Shown one piece after another: positions 49,217 to 58,778 of a stretch of DNA of 64,000 nucleotides. The notes under the pieces were generated by a model. The model was not told the DNA's origin. It did not search any database and saw nothing but the letters and a program-made list of their open reading frames with translations. A program made the position numbers and the translations under genes. The stretch is from Allocoleopsis franciscana PCC 7113 (lineage in GTDB: Bacteria; Cyanobacteriota; Cyanobacteriia; Cyanobacteriales; Coleofasciculaceae), in NCBI RefSeq assembly GCF_000317515.1, contig NC_019738.1:5916001-5980000 (forward strand), in the 5' to 3' direction. Numbering within the stretch: the first letter of the stretch is position 1; each line of letters begins with the position of its first letter.

Positions 49217-51559
49217 TTAGAATCGCTCTCCAATGCCAAAGTGCAACTGAGATTCACCTTGGTCATTAAAACCGTAGTCCACGCGAATCGGACCTAGCGG
49301 CGACTGTACCCGGACACCTAGGCCGTACCCAAAACCATTGCCCGGTTTGCCCCGCACGCCGGCTGGGTTACCCGGAACGTTGTCACCGGAACCAAGATCG
49401 CTGGCATAGTCTAAGAACAAAGCACCACCTATCACAGAGAAAACAGGGAAGCGATATTCAGCCGTAGCCTGAATATAACTACGTCCTGCTCCCACATCTC
49501 CCTCACCGAAACCTCGTACTGAGTTAACGCCACCCAAGGAAAACGCTTCATAAGGCGGCAAATCGCCCAACACGGTTCCTCCTTGAACATTAAAGGCAAG
49601 AGCTTGAGGGCCTTTGGTGAAGTTGGTAAAGCTCACAGGGATGTAGTAGCTGTAGCTGCCTCTCAGGCGGGTCATAAGGATGGAGCCTAGTGGAATCGAT
49701 TGCTCCGCCCCCAGTCGCAGCAGAGAGCCGCTGGTGGGTCGTATGGGGTCATTCCGCCGATCGCGCACAGCACCCAACTGAAGGGTCAACAGGTCGTCTT
49801 TTCCACTGTCATTAAAGCTTAAGAGGTTGCCCCGCTCATCCCTGGGAGTAACGTCACCCTCGCTATTGGTAACTGAAATCCTTTGATACTGTAAGCCTAA
49901 GGAAGCCGTCCAATCTGCTCGGGTGAAAACGTCTCTGGACAATGGACGGGTGAAGGTAATACCGCCTCCTGTTCGCCGGATACGGGGGCGATCGCGGTCT
50001 CCGTCATCGTCGGGTGGGAGGAACACTTCTGGGTCACCGCCCTCAAAAATTAGGGAAATCGAGCGGCGTCTGAAGGCGTTTACTGTATAAGATGTACGGT
50101 ACGGGTCGCCTGCAATCCAAGGGTCTGTAAACCTTGCGTCAAATAGGAACTCCCGTACACCTACCTGCACTTCGGCACCTAAGGTCTGATTGTTACCCCC
50201 TAGGTTTTGCTGTTGATAGCTCACAGAACCAAACAGACCACTCGCGGAACTAATCCCGCCCCCTAGCGCCAGAGAACCGGTGTTTTTCTCAATCACGTCC
50301 ACGACTACAACGACTCGGCGGGGGTCAGTACCGGGGGCAAAGGAAAGCCGCACATCATCAAAAATCCCTAGGCCAAATACCCGTCGCAGGTCTCTTTGAG
50401 CCGTTTCCCGATTAAAGACATCGCCGGGTTTAAGTTGCACTTCTCGCGTAATGATGAAGTCACGGGTACGACCCCGGATCGTTTCACCCTGCTCATTCGT
50501 CGCCTCTCCCTCTTTATTCAGGAAACGCACCTGAATATCTTCAATGACCCCTTCTGCCACAATTAACTTGACTTGCCCATCGGCGGTCACTTGCTGAGCA
50601 TCAATTACCTGAGCGAGGTCATAACCGTTATCTTTGTACCACTGATTGACCTTCTTGATGCCCTCTTGCAGGTCACGCAGGTTCAGGATTTTGCCATACT
50701 GCTCGTTGAAGATATTATCGACAACTTGAGCCGGCAGGACACCCATAGCGGCTCCTTCTGGAACAGTTTGAACTGACACATTTCGCAGCACGGGGTTAGG
50801 TTCTACCACAAAGGTTACACGAACCCCCAAAGGTGTATCTTCGGGCTGTACATTCACATTGGAGAAGTAGCCTGTGGCAAAGATGGCATTCACATCTTCC
50901 TGCAATTGGGAGCGTGTGGTTGCCTGTCCGGGTCGAGTTTTAATCACGCGGAAAATTTCCTCTTCCAGTTCCCCTTGTGCGCCACTGATGTCTACTTCCG
51001 CAACGAGAACTCTTGGTTCTGGCTGAGTCGGTTGCGATTGAGTGTCTGGAGGGGTTGAAAATTCTGGCGCTGGGGTTGGCGTGGGTGAAAATTCCTGCGT
51101 CGGGATTGGTGAGGGACTCGGTGACGGTGAGGGACTGGGGGATGGTGAAGGACTGGGGGACGGTGAGGGACTAGGCACCGGACTGGGTTCTGTGGAACCT
51201 CCGGACTCAGCATCCTGTGCTATCAGGGGTTGCAGACTAGAGGCGTCTGGCACAGCTAGAGTCTCGACAACCACGTTGTTGACCCTTTCCGCTTGGCGTT
51301 CCGTTGACGCCACAGGTTCCGAATCTATGGGAACAGCATCTTGATTAACATAGACTGGCTTTGAAATAGATTCTAAATGACGCTCAGTGGTCGGCTCAGC
51401 TTTAGCTGTAGGCACTCCTCCACTGCTGTTGGTCGCGTCTGGTTCTGTTGCTTTTGACTGGGGAGTGGGCAAGTCTAGGGTTTGCCCCTTCACCGGGTTG
51501 GATACACAGAAAGTGGCTGAAGCAGCCAGCATTGCTGCTAAAAAGGGAGATAAGCGCAT
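49217..51559 (-). CDS. bamA: Outer membrane assembly factor BamA / Omp85 (Toc75 homologue)
   Basis: 780 residues from ATG 51559 (GTG 51586 is in frame but extends before the signal peptide). Signal peptide (about 1-26), a disordered Ser/Thr/Pro/Glu region with a run of about a dozen Ser-Pro dipeptides (residues about 125-150), three POTRA domains (about 190-430) and the 16-stranded Omp85 barrel to the C-terminal Phe (GIGERF). The VRGF motif (SVRGFGEGD) of the substrate-critical loop is present. Cyanobacterial Omp85 proteins have three POTRAs and a Pro-rich N-terminus as here. First gene of the lipid A cluster, linking outer membrane protein and lipid assembly. Confidence 0.96.
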   Translation of the reverse strand: MRLSPFLAAMLAASATFCVSNPVKGQTLDLPTPQSKATEPDATNSSGGVPTAKAEPTTERHLESISKPVYVNQDAVPIDSEPVASTERQAERVNNVVVETLAVPDASSLQPLIAQDAESGGSTEPSPVPSPSPSPSPSPSPSPSPSPSPSPIPTQEFSPTPTPAPEFSTPPDTQSQPTQPEPRVLVAEVDISGAQGELEEEIFRVIKTRPGQATTRSQLQEDVNAIFATGYFSNVNVQPEDTPLGVRVTFVVEPNPVLRNVSVQTVPEGAAMGVLPAQVVDNIFNEQYGKILNLRDLQEGIKKVNQWYKDNGYDLAQVIDAQQVTADGQVKLIVAEGVIEDIQVRFLNKEGEATNEQGETIRGRTRDFIITREVQLKPGDVFNRETAQRDLRRVFGLGIFDDVRLSFAPGTDPRRVVVVVDVIEKNTGSLALGGGISSASGLFGSVSYQQQNLGGNNQTLGAEVQVGVREFLFDARFTDPWIAGDPYRTSYTVNAFRRRSISLIFEGGDPEVFLPPDDDGDRDRPRIRRTGGGITFTRPLSRDVFTRADWTASLGLQYQRISVTNSEGDVTPRDERGNLLSFNDSGKDDLLTLQLGAVRDRRNDPIRPTSGSLLRLGAEQSIPLGSILMTRLRGSYSYYIPVSFTNFTKGPQALAFNVQGGTVLGDLPPYEAFSLGGVNSVRGFGEGDVGAGRSYIQATAEYRFPVFSVIGGALFLDYASDLGSGDNVPGNPAGVRGKPGNGFGYGLGVRVQSPLGPIRVDYGFNDQGESQLHFGIGERF

Positions 51560-51595
51560 GTCTTTGAGCTCTTTTGACACTTCCACACACCACGT

Positions 51596-51802
51596 TTATT
51601 GCAAATCAGCGAAACACGCTAGCGAGTCTGACTTCGCTATCCGTTTCTTATTTTTTGTCCATTGTCCATTGTCTGTGAAGAGTTTTAACGATTTGCCAAT
51701 CGCTAATCTGAAAAAAGCGATGGGGATTGGGCCGGTAACCAGTGTATAGGTCTCTCGCTTGCCGTCAACCTTAGTAATACCGCAACGGTTGAAAAAGGTC
51801 AT
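51596..51802 (-). CDS. Doubtful short reading frame upstream of bamA (possible gene remnant)
   Basis: A 68-codon frame from ATG 51802. The same frame is open back to a stop at 51857-51859, giving LVLVPDVNFLSPEI before the ATG, and a perfect AGGAGGTGA lies at 51860-51868, but no ATG, GTG or TTG is placed correctly behind it. The last 20 codons run into spacer-type repeats (GGACAATGG). Either a non-canonical start or, more likely, a decayed gene. No family recognised. Confidence 0.25.
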   Translation of the reverse strand: MTFFNRCGITKVDGKRETYTLVTGPIPIAFFRLAIGKSLKLFTDNGQWTKNKKRIAKSDSLACFADLQ

Positions 51803-52089
51803 GAGAATTTCGGGACTGAGGAAGTTGACATCGGGTACCAGTACTAATGTTCCTGCCTATCACCTCCTAATGAACAAATTCACACTCGTTTAATACCATT
51901 TCACTTAAAGTTGCTTAGCGTTCAAACTACGGGCAGCAGAGGAACTGAGGGGCATAATGGAAATAATTTGTATCAGGAATTGTGTGACTTGGTATAACAA
52001 ACCTCAATAGAGTCATGAACGACTTTAGTCTGTCAGGAGTAAAATAGGATTTTATACATCATTTTCATACTGGAGAATTATAGAGCGAT

Positions 52090-52287
52090 TTGTTGTCTTT
52101 GGTAGGCAAGGCTTACACTCACATCTGTAAAGATGACCTAGATGGAGAGCCGTTATCCGAGACAGGCATTTCTGGCATCCGAAAACTCACTGGAAAAATG
52201 CTGTTGCTGGGGTTGCTCTATAAAAATAAATACCGTAAAAGTACTATTGATTTAGATAGATTTATCCAGCATATATATAAAGAGTAG
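52090..52287 (+). CDS. Doubtful short reading frame, unknown
   Basis: A 65-codon frame beginning at TTG 52090 or shortly after, without a ribosome site, following an in-frame stop at 52080-52082. Composition is plausible for a protein (mixed charged and hydrophobic, GISGIRKLTGKMLLLGLL) but no family was recognised. It may be the C-terminal remnant of an older gene. The surrounding stretch 51870-52380 contains nothing else I can support. Confidence 0.2.
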   Translation: MLSLVGKAYTHICKDDLDGEPLSETGISGIRKLTGKMLLLGLLYKNKYRKSTIDLDRFIQHIYKE

Positions 52288-52381
52288 AAAATAGATTTTT
52301 AAGCTACTGTGCTGAAGTAAAAGGTTCCAATTCCTCTAAGGCTGGCTAAAATTATTGAAATGTGAAAATGTCTTGGGTTAT

Positions 52382-52419
52382 GCCGATTAGGAAATTGAGA
52401 GAGTTTCACCTCAATCGGC
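52382..52419 (+). promoter_or_regulatory. Leader hairpin before the small conserved gene
   Basis: GCCGATT (52382-52388) pairs with AATCGGC (52413-52419), with further internal pairing AGGAAA/TTTCACC, and is followed by AATTTTAAAC and then AAGGAG at 52433-52438. It could be an attenuator-like or protective 5' hairpin for the gene at 52445. Confidence 0.4.
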
Positions 52420-52444
52420 GAATTTTAAACATAAGGAGATAGCT

Positions 52445-52711
52445 ATGGCTGATAAATTTGATTTTTTATACCCTCGCAGTCGCTATTACGGTCAGGTCAA
52501 ACCCGAAAATCTGGTTTTTAATGCCAACCTACAGGAGTTTACGCAACGGGTAAATTATATCTGTAATCTAGAAACCGGTGGTAAACTTTCGCCAGAAGAG
52601 GCTTACTCCCAAATTAAAGAACTTTGGAAACAGTTAAAGCGCACTAAAAAGCAACTCTCGATTGGTCAGCACCCATTCCAAGGTGATGCAGGGGAAAACG
52701 AGGAAGGATGA
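52445..52711 (+). CDS. Small conserved cyanobacterial protein of unknown function
   Basis: 88 residues from ATG 52445 with AAGGAG seven bases upstream. Starts MADKFDFLYPRSRYYGQVKP and continues with NLVFNANLQEFTQRVNYI and a helical Lys-rich segment (AYSQIKELWKQLKRTKKQL), ending in an acidic tail. Soluble, probably helical. It resembles a small protein found widely in cyanobacteria (I believe a DUF7219-type family, not certain). Monocistronic: leader hairpin in front and terminator behind. No function known. Confidence 0.75.
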   Translation: MADKFDFLYPRSRYYGQVKPENLVFNANLQEFTQRVNYICNLETGGKLSPEEAYSQIKELWKQLKRTKKQLSIGQHPFQGDAGENEEG

Positions 52712-52724
52712 ATGATTAAGCACC

Positions 52725-52772
52725 AAGGATGAAAAAAGGAAAGGTTGTTGAGATTTCATCCTTTCTATTTTG
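52725..52772 (+). terminator. Terminator of the small conserved gene
   Basis: AAGGATGAAA (52725-52734) pairs perfectly with TTTCATCCTT (52754-52763), followed by TCTATTTTGTT. It overlaps the end of the convergent cyclase gene (stop at 52765-52767). Confidence 0.65.
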
Positions 52773-55428
52773 TTGTCAGCGTGTGAACGCCATCCCACCA
52801 CTCTGGGGGGGGATTGTTACGATAGTAGGCTGCTCGGTCTAGATGGATTGAGACGGCTTGGTCAGTGAGTGGCTTTAAGGGGTAAGCTTGCTCAAAATAG
52901 GTGAGAGCTTTTTCAAAGTCTCTGTTGAGGTAAGCTTGGCGTCCTGCGGCGTAAAAATCTAAAAACCGTTTCGTGCTGTCGTTAAGGGGTACATCGGATT
53001 CACCAATTAACTCATAAATACTAACGGCTTGGTTTTTGCCCTTAACCCGGATTCGATCTAACTCGCGTACCCAGATGCGCTCGTGGCACAAGGCATAAGT
53101 ATATTCACTTAAAATAATATCGCAGCCATACTCTTTGGTGGCGCTTTCCAGCCGTGCGCTCAGATTCACTCCATCCCCAATCACGGTATAATCCATCCGT
53201 TTTTGGGAACCAATATTACCAGCAACCACCTCTCCCGAACTAATCCCAATCCCAATCCGGATTAAAGGTTGGTTGGTCAACATGCGTGACTGGTTAAACG
53301 CCGCTAAGCGCCAGCGCATATCCAAGGCTGACTTCACCGCCATCCAAGCATGATTTTCTTGTAAGGGTAGGGGGGCACCAAACACCGCCATCAAAGCATC
53401 CCCGATAAACTTATCTAAGGTTCCCTCGTGGTTAAATACCGCCTCCACCATCGTTTCAAAATACTGGTTCAGCAGCGACACCACCTCAGCCGCTCCCAGA
53501 TTCTCTGTCAGTGTTGTATAGCCTCGGATGTCAGAAAATAGAATTGTGACATCCTTGCGCTCACCCACCATCAGGCTATCTTCACCCCGCGCCATCACTT
53601 GCTCGGCAACTCTTGGGGTCATGTAGCGATACATGGTGGTTTTCATCCGCTTTTCCCGTGTCATATCTTCCAACACCACCAGTCCCCCCCGCACCGTTCC
53701 CTCTAGATTTGTCAAGGGGTTAACGGTTAGGTTAATACTGCGTTCAATTTCCCGGACTTGCTCATTCGACAAGTAGGTTGAGGCGTTGGAATCCCAAGGG
53801 GTTTCATTCCAAGGAATAAACACATTGGGGTCATCACTTTTCGGGAGTGCCAGGATGTACACATCGCCTTCAGGACTTCCGTAAGGAGTCGTAAACTCTG
53901 CTCGACTCCCCATTCCCTTTTCCCAATTTAAAACCGCACTATTCCCCAACGTCCCATGACCATTGAGGCTTGAGCGTCCCGGACTTTTATACAAACCAAG
54001 GGTCAAATTTTGCTCTGGCACATAATGTTTAGTCCCGGTTGTCAGGCTGCCCTGGAGGCGCTCCTTGAGATTGTCGATGGGTACCACGTCCCAAACGTAG
54101 CGACCCATCAGTTTATATTCCCACAACTTCTGGATTTTACTGTCCTTGCTCGTGTGGGGACAACCTAGTAACGCCAGAGCCGCGTCATTAATAGTGACAA
54201 TCCGCCCCTGCATATCGGTGGAGATCACAGCATCGGAGAGGCTTTGCAGAATGTCTTTCTGGTATTGTTTTTCGATCAGAACATTTTCAAACAGCTTGGC
54301 GTTTTCCAAGGCAATCCCCGCCTGAATATTAAACGCTCGCATGAACTCTTCATCCGAACTGCTAAAGCTGCCTTGCTGCTTATTGATGAGCTGAGTTACC
54401 CCAATCAATTCGTTCTTAGAGTTATAGACCGGCATACAGAGAATGTTGCGAGTCACATAACCCGTTCGTTTGTCGGTGGTGGGATCGAAGCGAGGGTCTT
54501 TGTAGGCATCGGGGATATTCAGGGTTTGACCTGTGGAGGCTACATAACCTGCAATGCCACGATTAGCCGGGATGCGAATTTCGACAAAGTCTGACCCATC
54601 TGCTGTTGCCACCTTGCTCCAAAGTTCGCCCGTCTCCTTGCTCAGCATAAACAAGGTACTGCGGTCTGCCTGCATTAAATCACGAGCCTGATCCATCACC
54701 AGACGGAGGGTAGCTTCTAAATCGAGGCTTTGACCCAAAGAAGCTGTGGCTTTGAGCAGTGCCGCCGCACCCCGTTGGTTGCGAGCCGCCATGTAAAAGG
54801 ATTGACAGGTTTCCAGAATTATGCCTATCGAGGCGGCAAAGTCCCGGAATCGCTGTTCGTCGTCGGCATCAAAGGGCATACCCCCTGCTTTGTTTAACAA
54901 CTGCACCACCGCAACCACTTGTTTGCTGCTGCTGAGAATGGGCATACACAAGAGGGTGTGGGTATGATAGCCGGGGCGTTCGTCTACTTCTTTATTAAAT
55001 AAGGGATGATTGTAGGCATCGGGTATATTAAGACAATCTCCTGTTGTTGCCACATGACCCGCTAGACCCACATTCAGAGGAATTCGGATTTCTAGGGGTT
55101 TGCTGGTTTCGGCTTGGGGAATTTTTGCCCAGAGTTGACCTTTGTCAGCGTCAACCAGGAAAATAGTTGTGCGATCCGCTTGTAGGATTTGACCAATTTT
55201 TAGGGTGAAGGCATCCATCACCTGCTCTAACATGGTTTCCAGGGCTTCGTTGTTGATCATTTCGATCGCCCGGAGAAATTGCTGAAATTCAGCGGTGATA
55301 AAGTCCAACAAGCAGATGAATTCCGGAACGGATAAGTCTTTGACGCGGTGAGTCAGGGCACTTGTCCGGTTGAGTTGGGTTAACTGGGTCAAGCTAGCCA
55401 GAATGCTACCAACGTTAGAGAGTGTCAT
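52765..55428 (-). CDS. GAF-GAF-PAS class III adenylate cyclase (CyaB-type)
   Basis: Makes cAMP from ATP, probably regulated by cyclic nucleotide binding. 887 residues from ATG 55428: GAF1 (about 65-205), GAF2 (235-380), PAS (390-590) and a class III cyclase domain (622-800). Both GAFs carry the NKFDE cyclic-nucleotide motif (Asn179-Lys180...Phe186...Asp190-Glu191; Asn349-Lys350...Phe355...Asp359-Glu360). Metal aspartates are Asp633 (FSDIRG) and Asp677; the base-selecting pair is Lys673 and Thr748, the bacterial adenylyl type; Asn755 and Arg759 complete the site. The architecture equals Anabaena CyaB1. The PAS domain has an unusual insert of about 120 residues (425-545). Confidence 0.92.
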   Translation of the reverse strand: MTLSNVGSILASLTQLTQLNRTSALTHRVKDLSVPEFICLLDFITAEFQQFLRAIEMINNEALETMLEQVMDAFTLKIGQILQADRTTIFLVDADKGQLWAKIPQAETSKPLEIRIPLNVGLAGHVATTGDCLNIPDAYNHPLFNKEVDERPGYHTHTLLCMPILSSSKQVVAVVQLLNKAGGMPFDADDEQRFRDFAASIGIILETCQSFYMAARNQRGAAALLKATASLGQSLDLEATLRLVMDQARDLMQADRSTLFMLSKETGELWSKVATADGSDFVEIRIPANRGIAGYVASTGQTLNIPDAYKDPRFDPTTDKRTGYVTRNILCMPVYNSKNELIGVTQLINKQQGSFSSSDEEFMRAFNIQAGIALENAKLFENVLIEKQYQKDILQSLSDAVISTDMQGRIVTINDAALALLGCPHTSKDSKIQKLWEYKLMGRYVWDVVPIDNLKERLQGSLTTGTKHYVPEQNLTLGLYKSPGRSSLNGHGTLGNSAVLNWEKGMGSRAEFTTPYGSPEGDVYILALPKSDDPNVFIPWNETPWDSNASTYLSNEQVREIERSINLTVNPLTNLEGTVRGGLVVLEDMTREKRMKTTMYRYMTPRVAEQVMARGEDSLMVGERKDVTILFSDIRGYTTLTENLGAAEVVSLLNQYFETMVEAVFNHEGTLDKFIGDALMAVFGAPLPLQENHAWMAVKSALDMRWRLAAFNQSRMLTNQPLIRIGIGISSGEVVAGNIGSQKRMDYTVIGDGVNLSARLESATKEYGCDIILSEYTYALCHERIWVRELDRIRVKGKNQAVSIYELIGESDVPLNDSTKRFLDFYAAGRQAYLNRDFEKALTYFEQAYPLKPLTDQAVSIHLDRAAYYRNNPPPEWWDGVHTLTTK

Positions 55429-55901
55429 AGTAATGGCTGTTTAACAACTGTCGTGTAATCCAGCGTGCACAGATGGATGGGGGTGACTTTCTAGGGGAGA
55501 TGAGGCAAATTTTGAGAGCCGTAAAACAAGGTGACTCAGACCGAAAGATGCGCGCCCGTAGTCAAAAGATGGTATGACACCTAAAAGATTAAATGATAAC
55601 ATTTGTGAACTAGAACTCCTGAATATCAGTAGTCCTACCTACGAATGTATCCACTCCTTGAAAGTAAAACAAGGGTTGATACACCCAATTGTGGGGAACG
55701 GGGGAGCTGGGGAGCGGAGCCGGAGCTAAGCGTGAGGACGGAGAAGCAAGCTTTTCTTTAATTCTATTGACTATTGAAGTGGTGGAAAATTTTTGCAGCG
55801 TTGCACTAGGGTACGTCGAGACGCACCCTACATCGTTAGTTTAGTGGGCTATAACAACTCTCTCCAGACCATCAGCCAAGTGTATTAGCCCTGAGCAAAG
55901 A
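55429..55901. other. 473-base spacer between sqdX and cyclase genes
   Basis: No gene seen. GGGTACGTC-GA-GACGCACCC at 55809-55828 is an 8-of-9 hairpin of the dispersed cyanobacterial TAGGGTGCGT type. A Pu-rich GGGGAGCTGGGGAGCGGAG stretch lies at 55702-55720. The cyclase promoter should be at the left end. Confidence 0.5.
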
Positions 55902-57035
55902 TCATGCGGCTGATGACATGGACTGGGATAAAACTACAGCTCTGTAATAATTTTGCAACTGGCGTGTCGCTGCCGCCCAGCCCCAACGTTCGGCTTCCGC
56001 CCTTGCATTTTGCCGCAGGGTTTCCCGTTCTTCTTGCCGTTCTAACAAACGTTGAGTGGCGGTGATGGCACCCTGTTCATCAGCCGGGTCAAACAGGTAT
56101 CCATTCACCCCATCAGTGACAATATCAGGGATACCCCCAGAACGTGCAGCGACTACAGGGCAACCCGCTGCCATGGCTTCGAGTAATACTAATCCTAGGG
56201 TTTCTGTGCGCGAGGGGAAGACAAAGGCATCAGAGGAGGCAAAGGCAGCACCCAGTTCTTTTCCGGTGAGATAGCCCACAAAATGGGTGGGTGTGCCTGC
56301 AAAGTGTTTTTCCAGGGCGCTACGATGGGGGCCATCTCCCACTAAGGCGAGACGGGCGTTGGGAATGGCTTCTAAAACGGGCTTGATCCGCTCAATCTCT
56401 TTTTCTGCCGAAAGACGCCCGACATAGAGGAGGATAGGGCTTTCGGGGTGTCCTTGAGAGAGGTGCGAGCGCATTTCCTGGGACACTAAGCTGGGATGAA
56501 AGGTTTCTGTATCAACGCCTCGTTGCCACAAGTCCAAGTTGAGGATACCATGCTTTCTCAACTGCTCAATCATTGCCGTCGAGGTACACAAATTGAGCTG
56601 GGCTTGATTGTGGCTGGCTTTAATTAACTCCCACATCACCGGTTCAAGCATCCCTAGTCCGTAATGTTGGAGGTACTGAGGGAGATGGGTGTGGTAAGAC
56701 GCTACCAAGGGAATTTGCAGGGTTTTGGCATAATACAGCCCACCTAACCCTAAAACAGCCGGGTTGACCACATGAATCAAATCCGGTCGAAACTGCTCTA
56801 AAGCGACCCCAATGGACGGGCGTGGTAGGGCTAGCTTCAATTCTGGATATAAAGGCAGTGGAAAGCCAGAGACGCCGTAAATTTTAGCGCCTTTGTATTC
56901 TGTGAGTCCGCCATCTGGGGAGATAACCAGGACTTGGTCACCGTTACGTTGTAGATGTTCGACGGTGTGACAAAGTCGAGTTACAATGCCATCAACCTTG
57001 GGTAAAAAGGTCTCGGTAAATAGAGCAATTCTCAT
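55902..57035 (-). CDS. sqdX: Sulfoquinovosyl transferase (sulfolipid synthase)
   Basis: Transfers sulfoquinovose from UDP-sulfoquinovose to diacylglycerol, giving the thylakoid lipid SQDG. 377 residues from ATG 57035, GT-B fold of family GT4. Visible: FTETFLPKVDGIVTRL at the N-terminus, SYHTHLPQYLQHYGLG, the VGRLSAEKEI motif opening the C-terminal domain, and the EX7E region PSRTETLGLVLLEAMAAGCPVVA. Same strand as, and 411 bases after, sqdB, with a small membrane protein gene between them, which fits a sqdB-sqdX operon. Confidence 0.95.
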   Translation of the reverse strand: MRIALFTETFLPKVDGIVTRLCHTVEHLQRNGDQVLVISPDGGLTEYKGAKIYGVSGFPLPLYPELKLALPRPSIGVALEQFRPDLIHVVNPAVLGLGGLYYAKTLQIPLVASYHTHLPQYLQHYGLGMLEPVMWELIKASHNQAQLNLCTSTAMIEQLRKHGILNLDLWQRGVDTETFHPSLVSQEMRSHLSQGHPESPILLYVGRLSAEKEIERIKPVLEAIPNARLALVGDGPHRSALEKHFAGTPTHFVGYLTGKELGAAFASSDAFVFPSRTETLGLVLLEAMAAGCPVVAARSGGIPDIVTDGVNGYLFDPADEQGAITATQRLLERQEERETLRQNARAEAERWGWAAATRQLQNYYRAVVLSQSMSSAA

Positions 57036-57074
57036 GAGGATTAGGGGCTATCTGTAGTTAAAATTGATTTCATT

Positions 57075-57377
57075 TCAAGATGTCTTTTCTTGATTAGGGA
57101 GGGTACACAGGCCATGAATTCCAATCGCCATGATTACCCCACCGAGAAGGACTCCTATGCCTTCAGCAAAGCAATTCATTCTGTGTCGGTTCTCCGCTGC
57201 TTGAGCCATCAATAAGTCGCGTTCGCGAGACGTTGGAGATTGAGCGATTTTCTGATAATTTCTATGACTCTTGTCGAGTTCTGTCCAATCTGGAAATAGG
57301 TAGTAGGCACTCACCGCCGACGCACTCAATCCTGGCAGCACGACAAATAGTAAGAGGACAACCTGTTTTATATTCAC
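57075..57377 (-). CDS. Small two-helix membrane protein between sqdB and sqdX
   Basis: 100 residues from GTG 57377 (GAGGATGGA upstream); a TTG at 57398 is less likely. Two membrane helices (about 4-26 and 72-92) flank a charged loop with DWTELDKSHRNYQKIAQSPTSR. No family recognised. It is 69 bases after sqdB and 39 before sqdX on the same strand, so it is probably co-transcribed with the sulfolipid genes. Whether it takes part in SQDG synthesis is unknown. Confidence 0.65.
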   Translation of the reverse strand: MNIKQVVLLLFVVLPGLSASAVSAYYLFPDWTELDKSHRNYQKIAQSPTSRERDLLMAQAAENRHRMNCFAEGIGVLLGGVIMAIGIHGLCTLPNQEKTS

Positions 57378-57446
57378 GTCAATTCCATCCTCAAACAACA
57401 GAGGTAATCGCCAAAACGATTACCCCTTTAGTGTCGGCGTTTTCAC

Positions 57447-58604
<1,158 letters not shown>

Positions 58605-58778
58605 TCAAAAAACTTTACTTACCGCTACTTCGGTAATTTACCAGGTTTGGGTACCGTCTCAACCATCTTGGGGATGTAAATTCTGCTACGGAAATAACGT
58701 GTTTTAACACATTTAAGACTAAGTTATTCTTCTTTCCGGCGTGACTTTTAACTTTTGACTGTCAAGACAGAGGTGAGT

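Noticed and set aside
51042-51344. Gly/Glu repeat protein on the plus strand
   Set aside because: It is the reverse strand of the Ser-Pro repeat of bamA and has no start signals.
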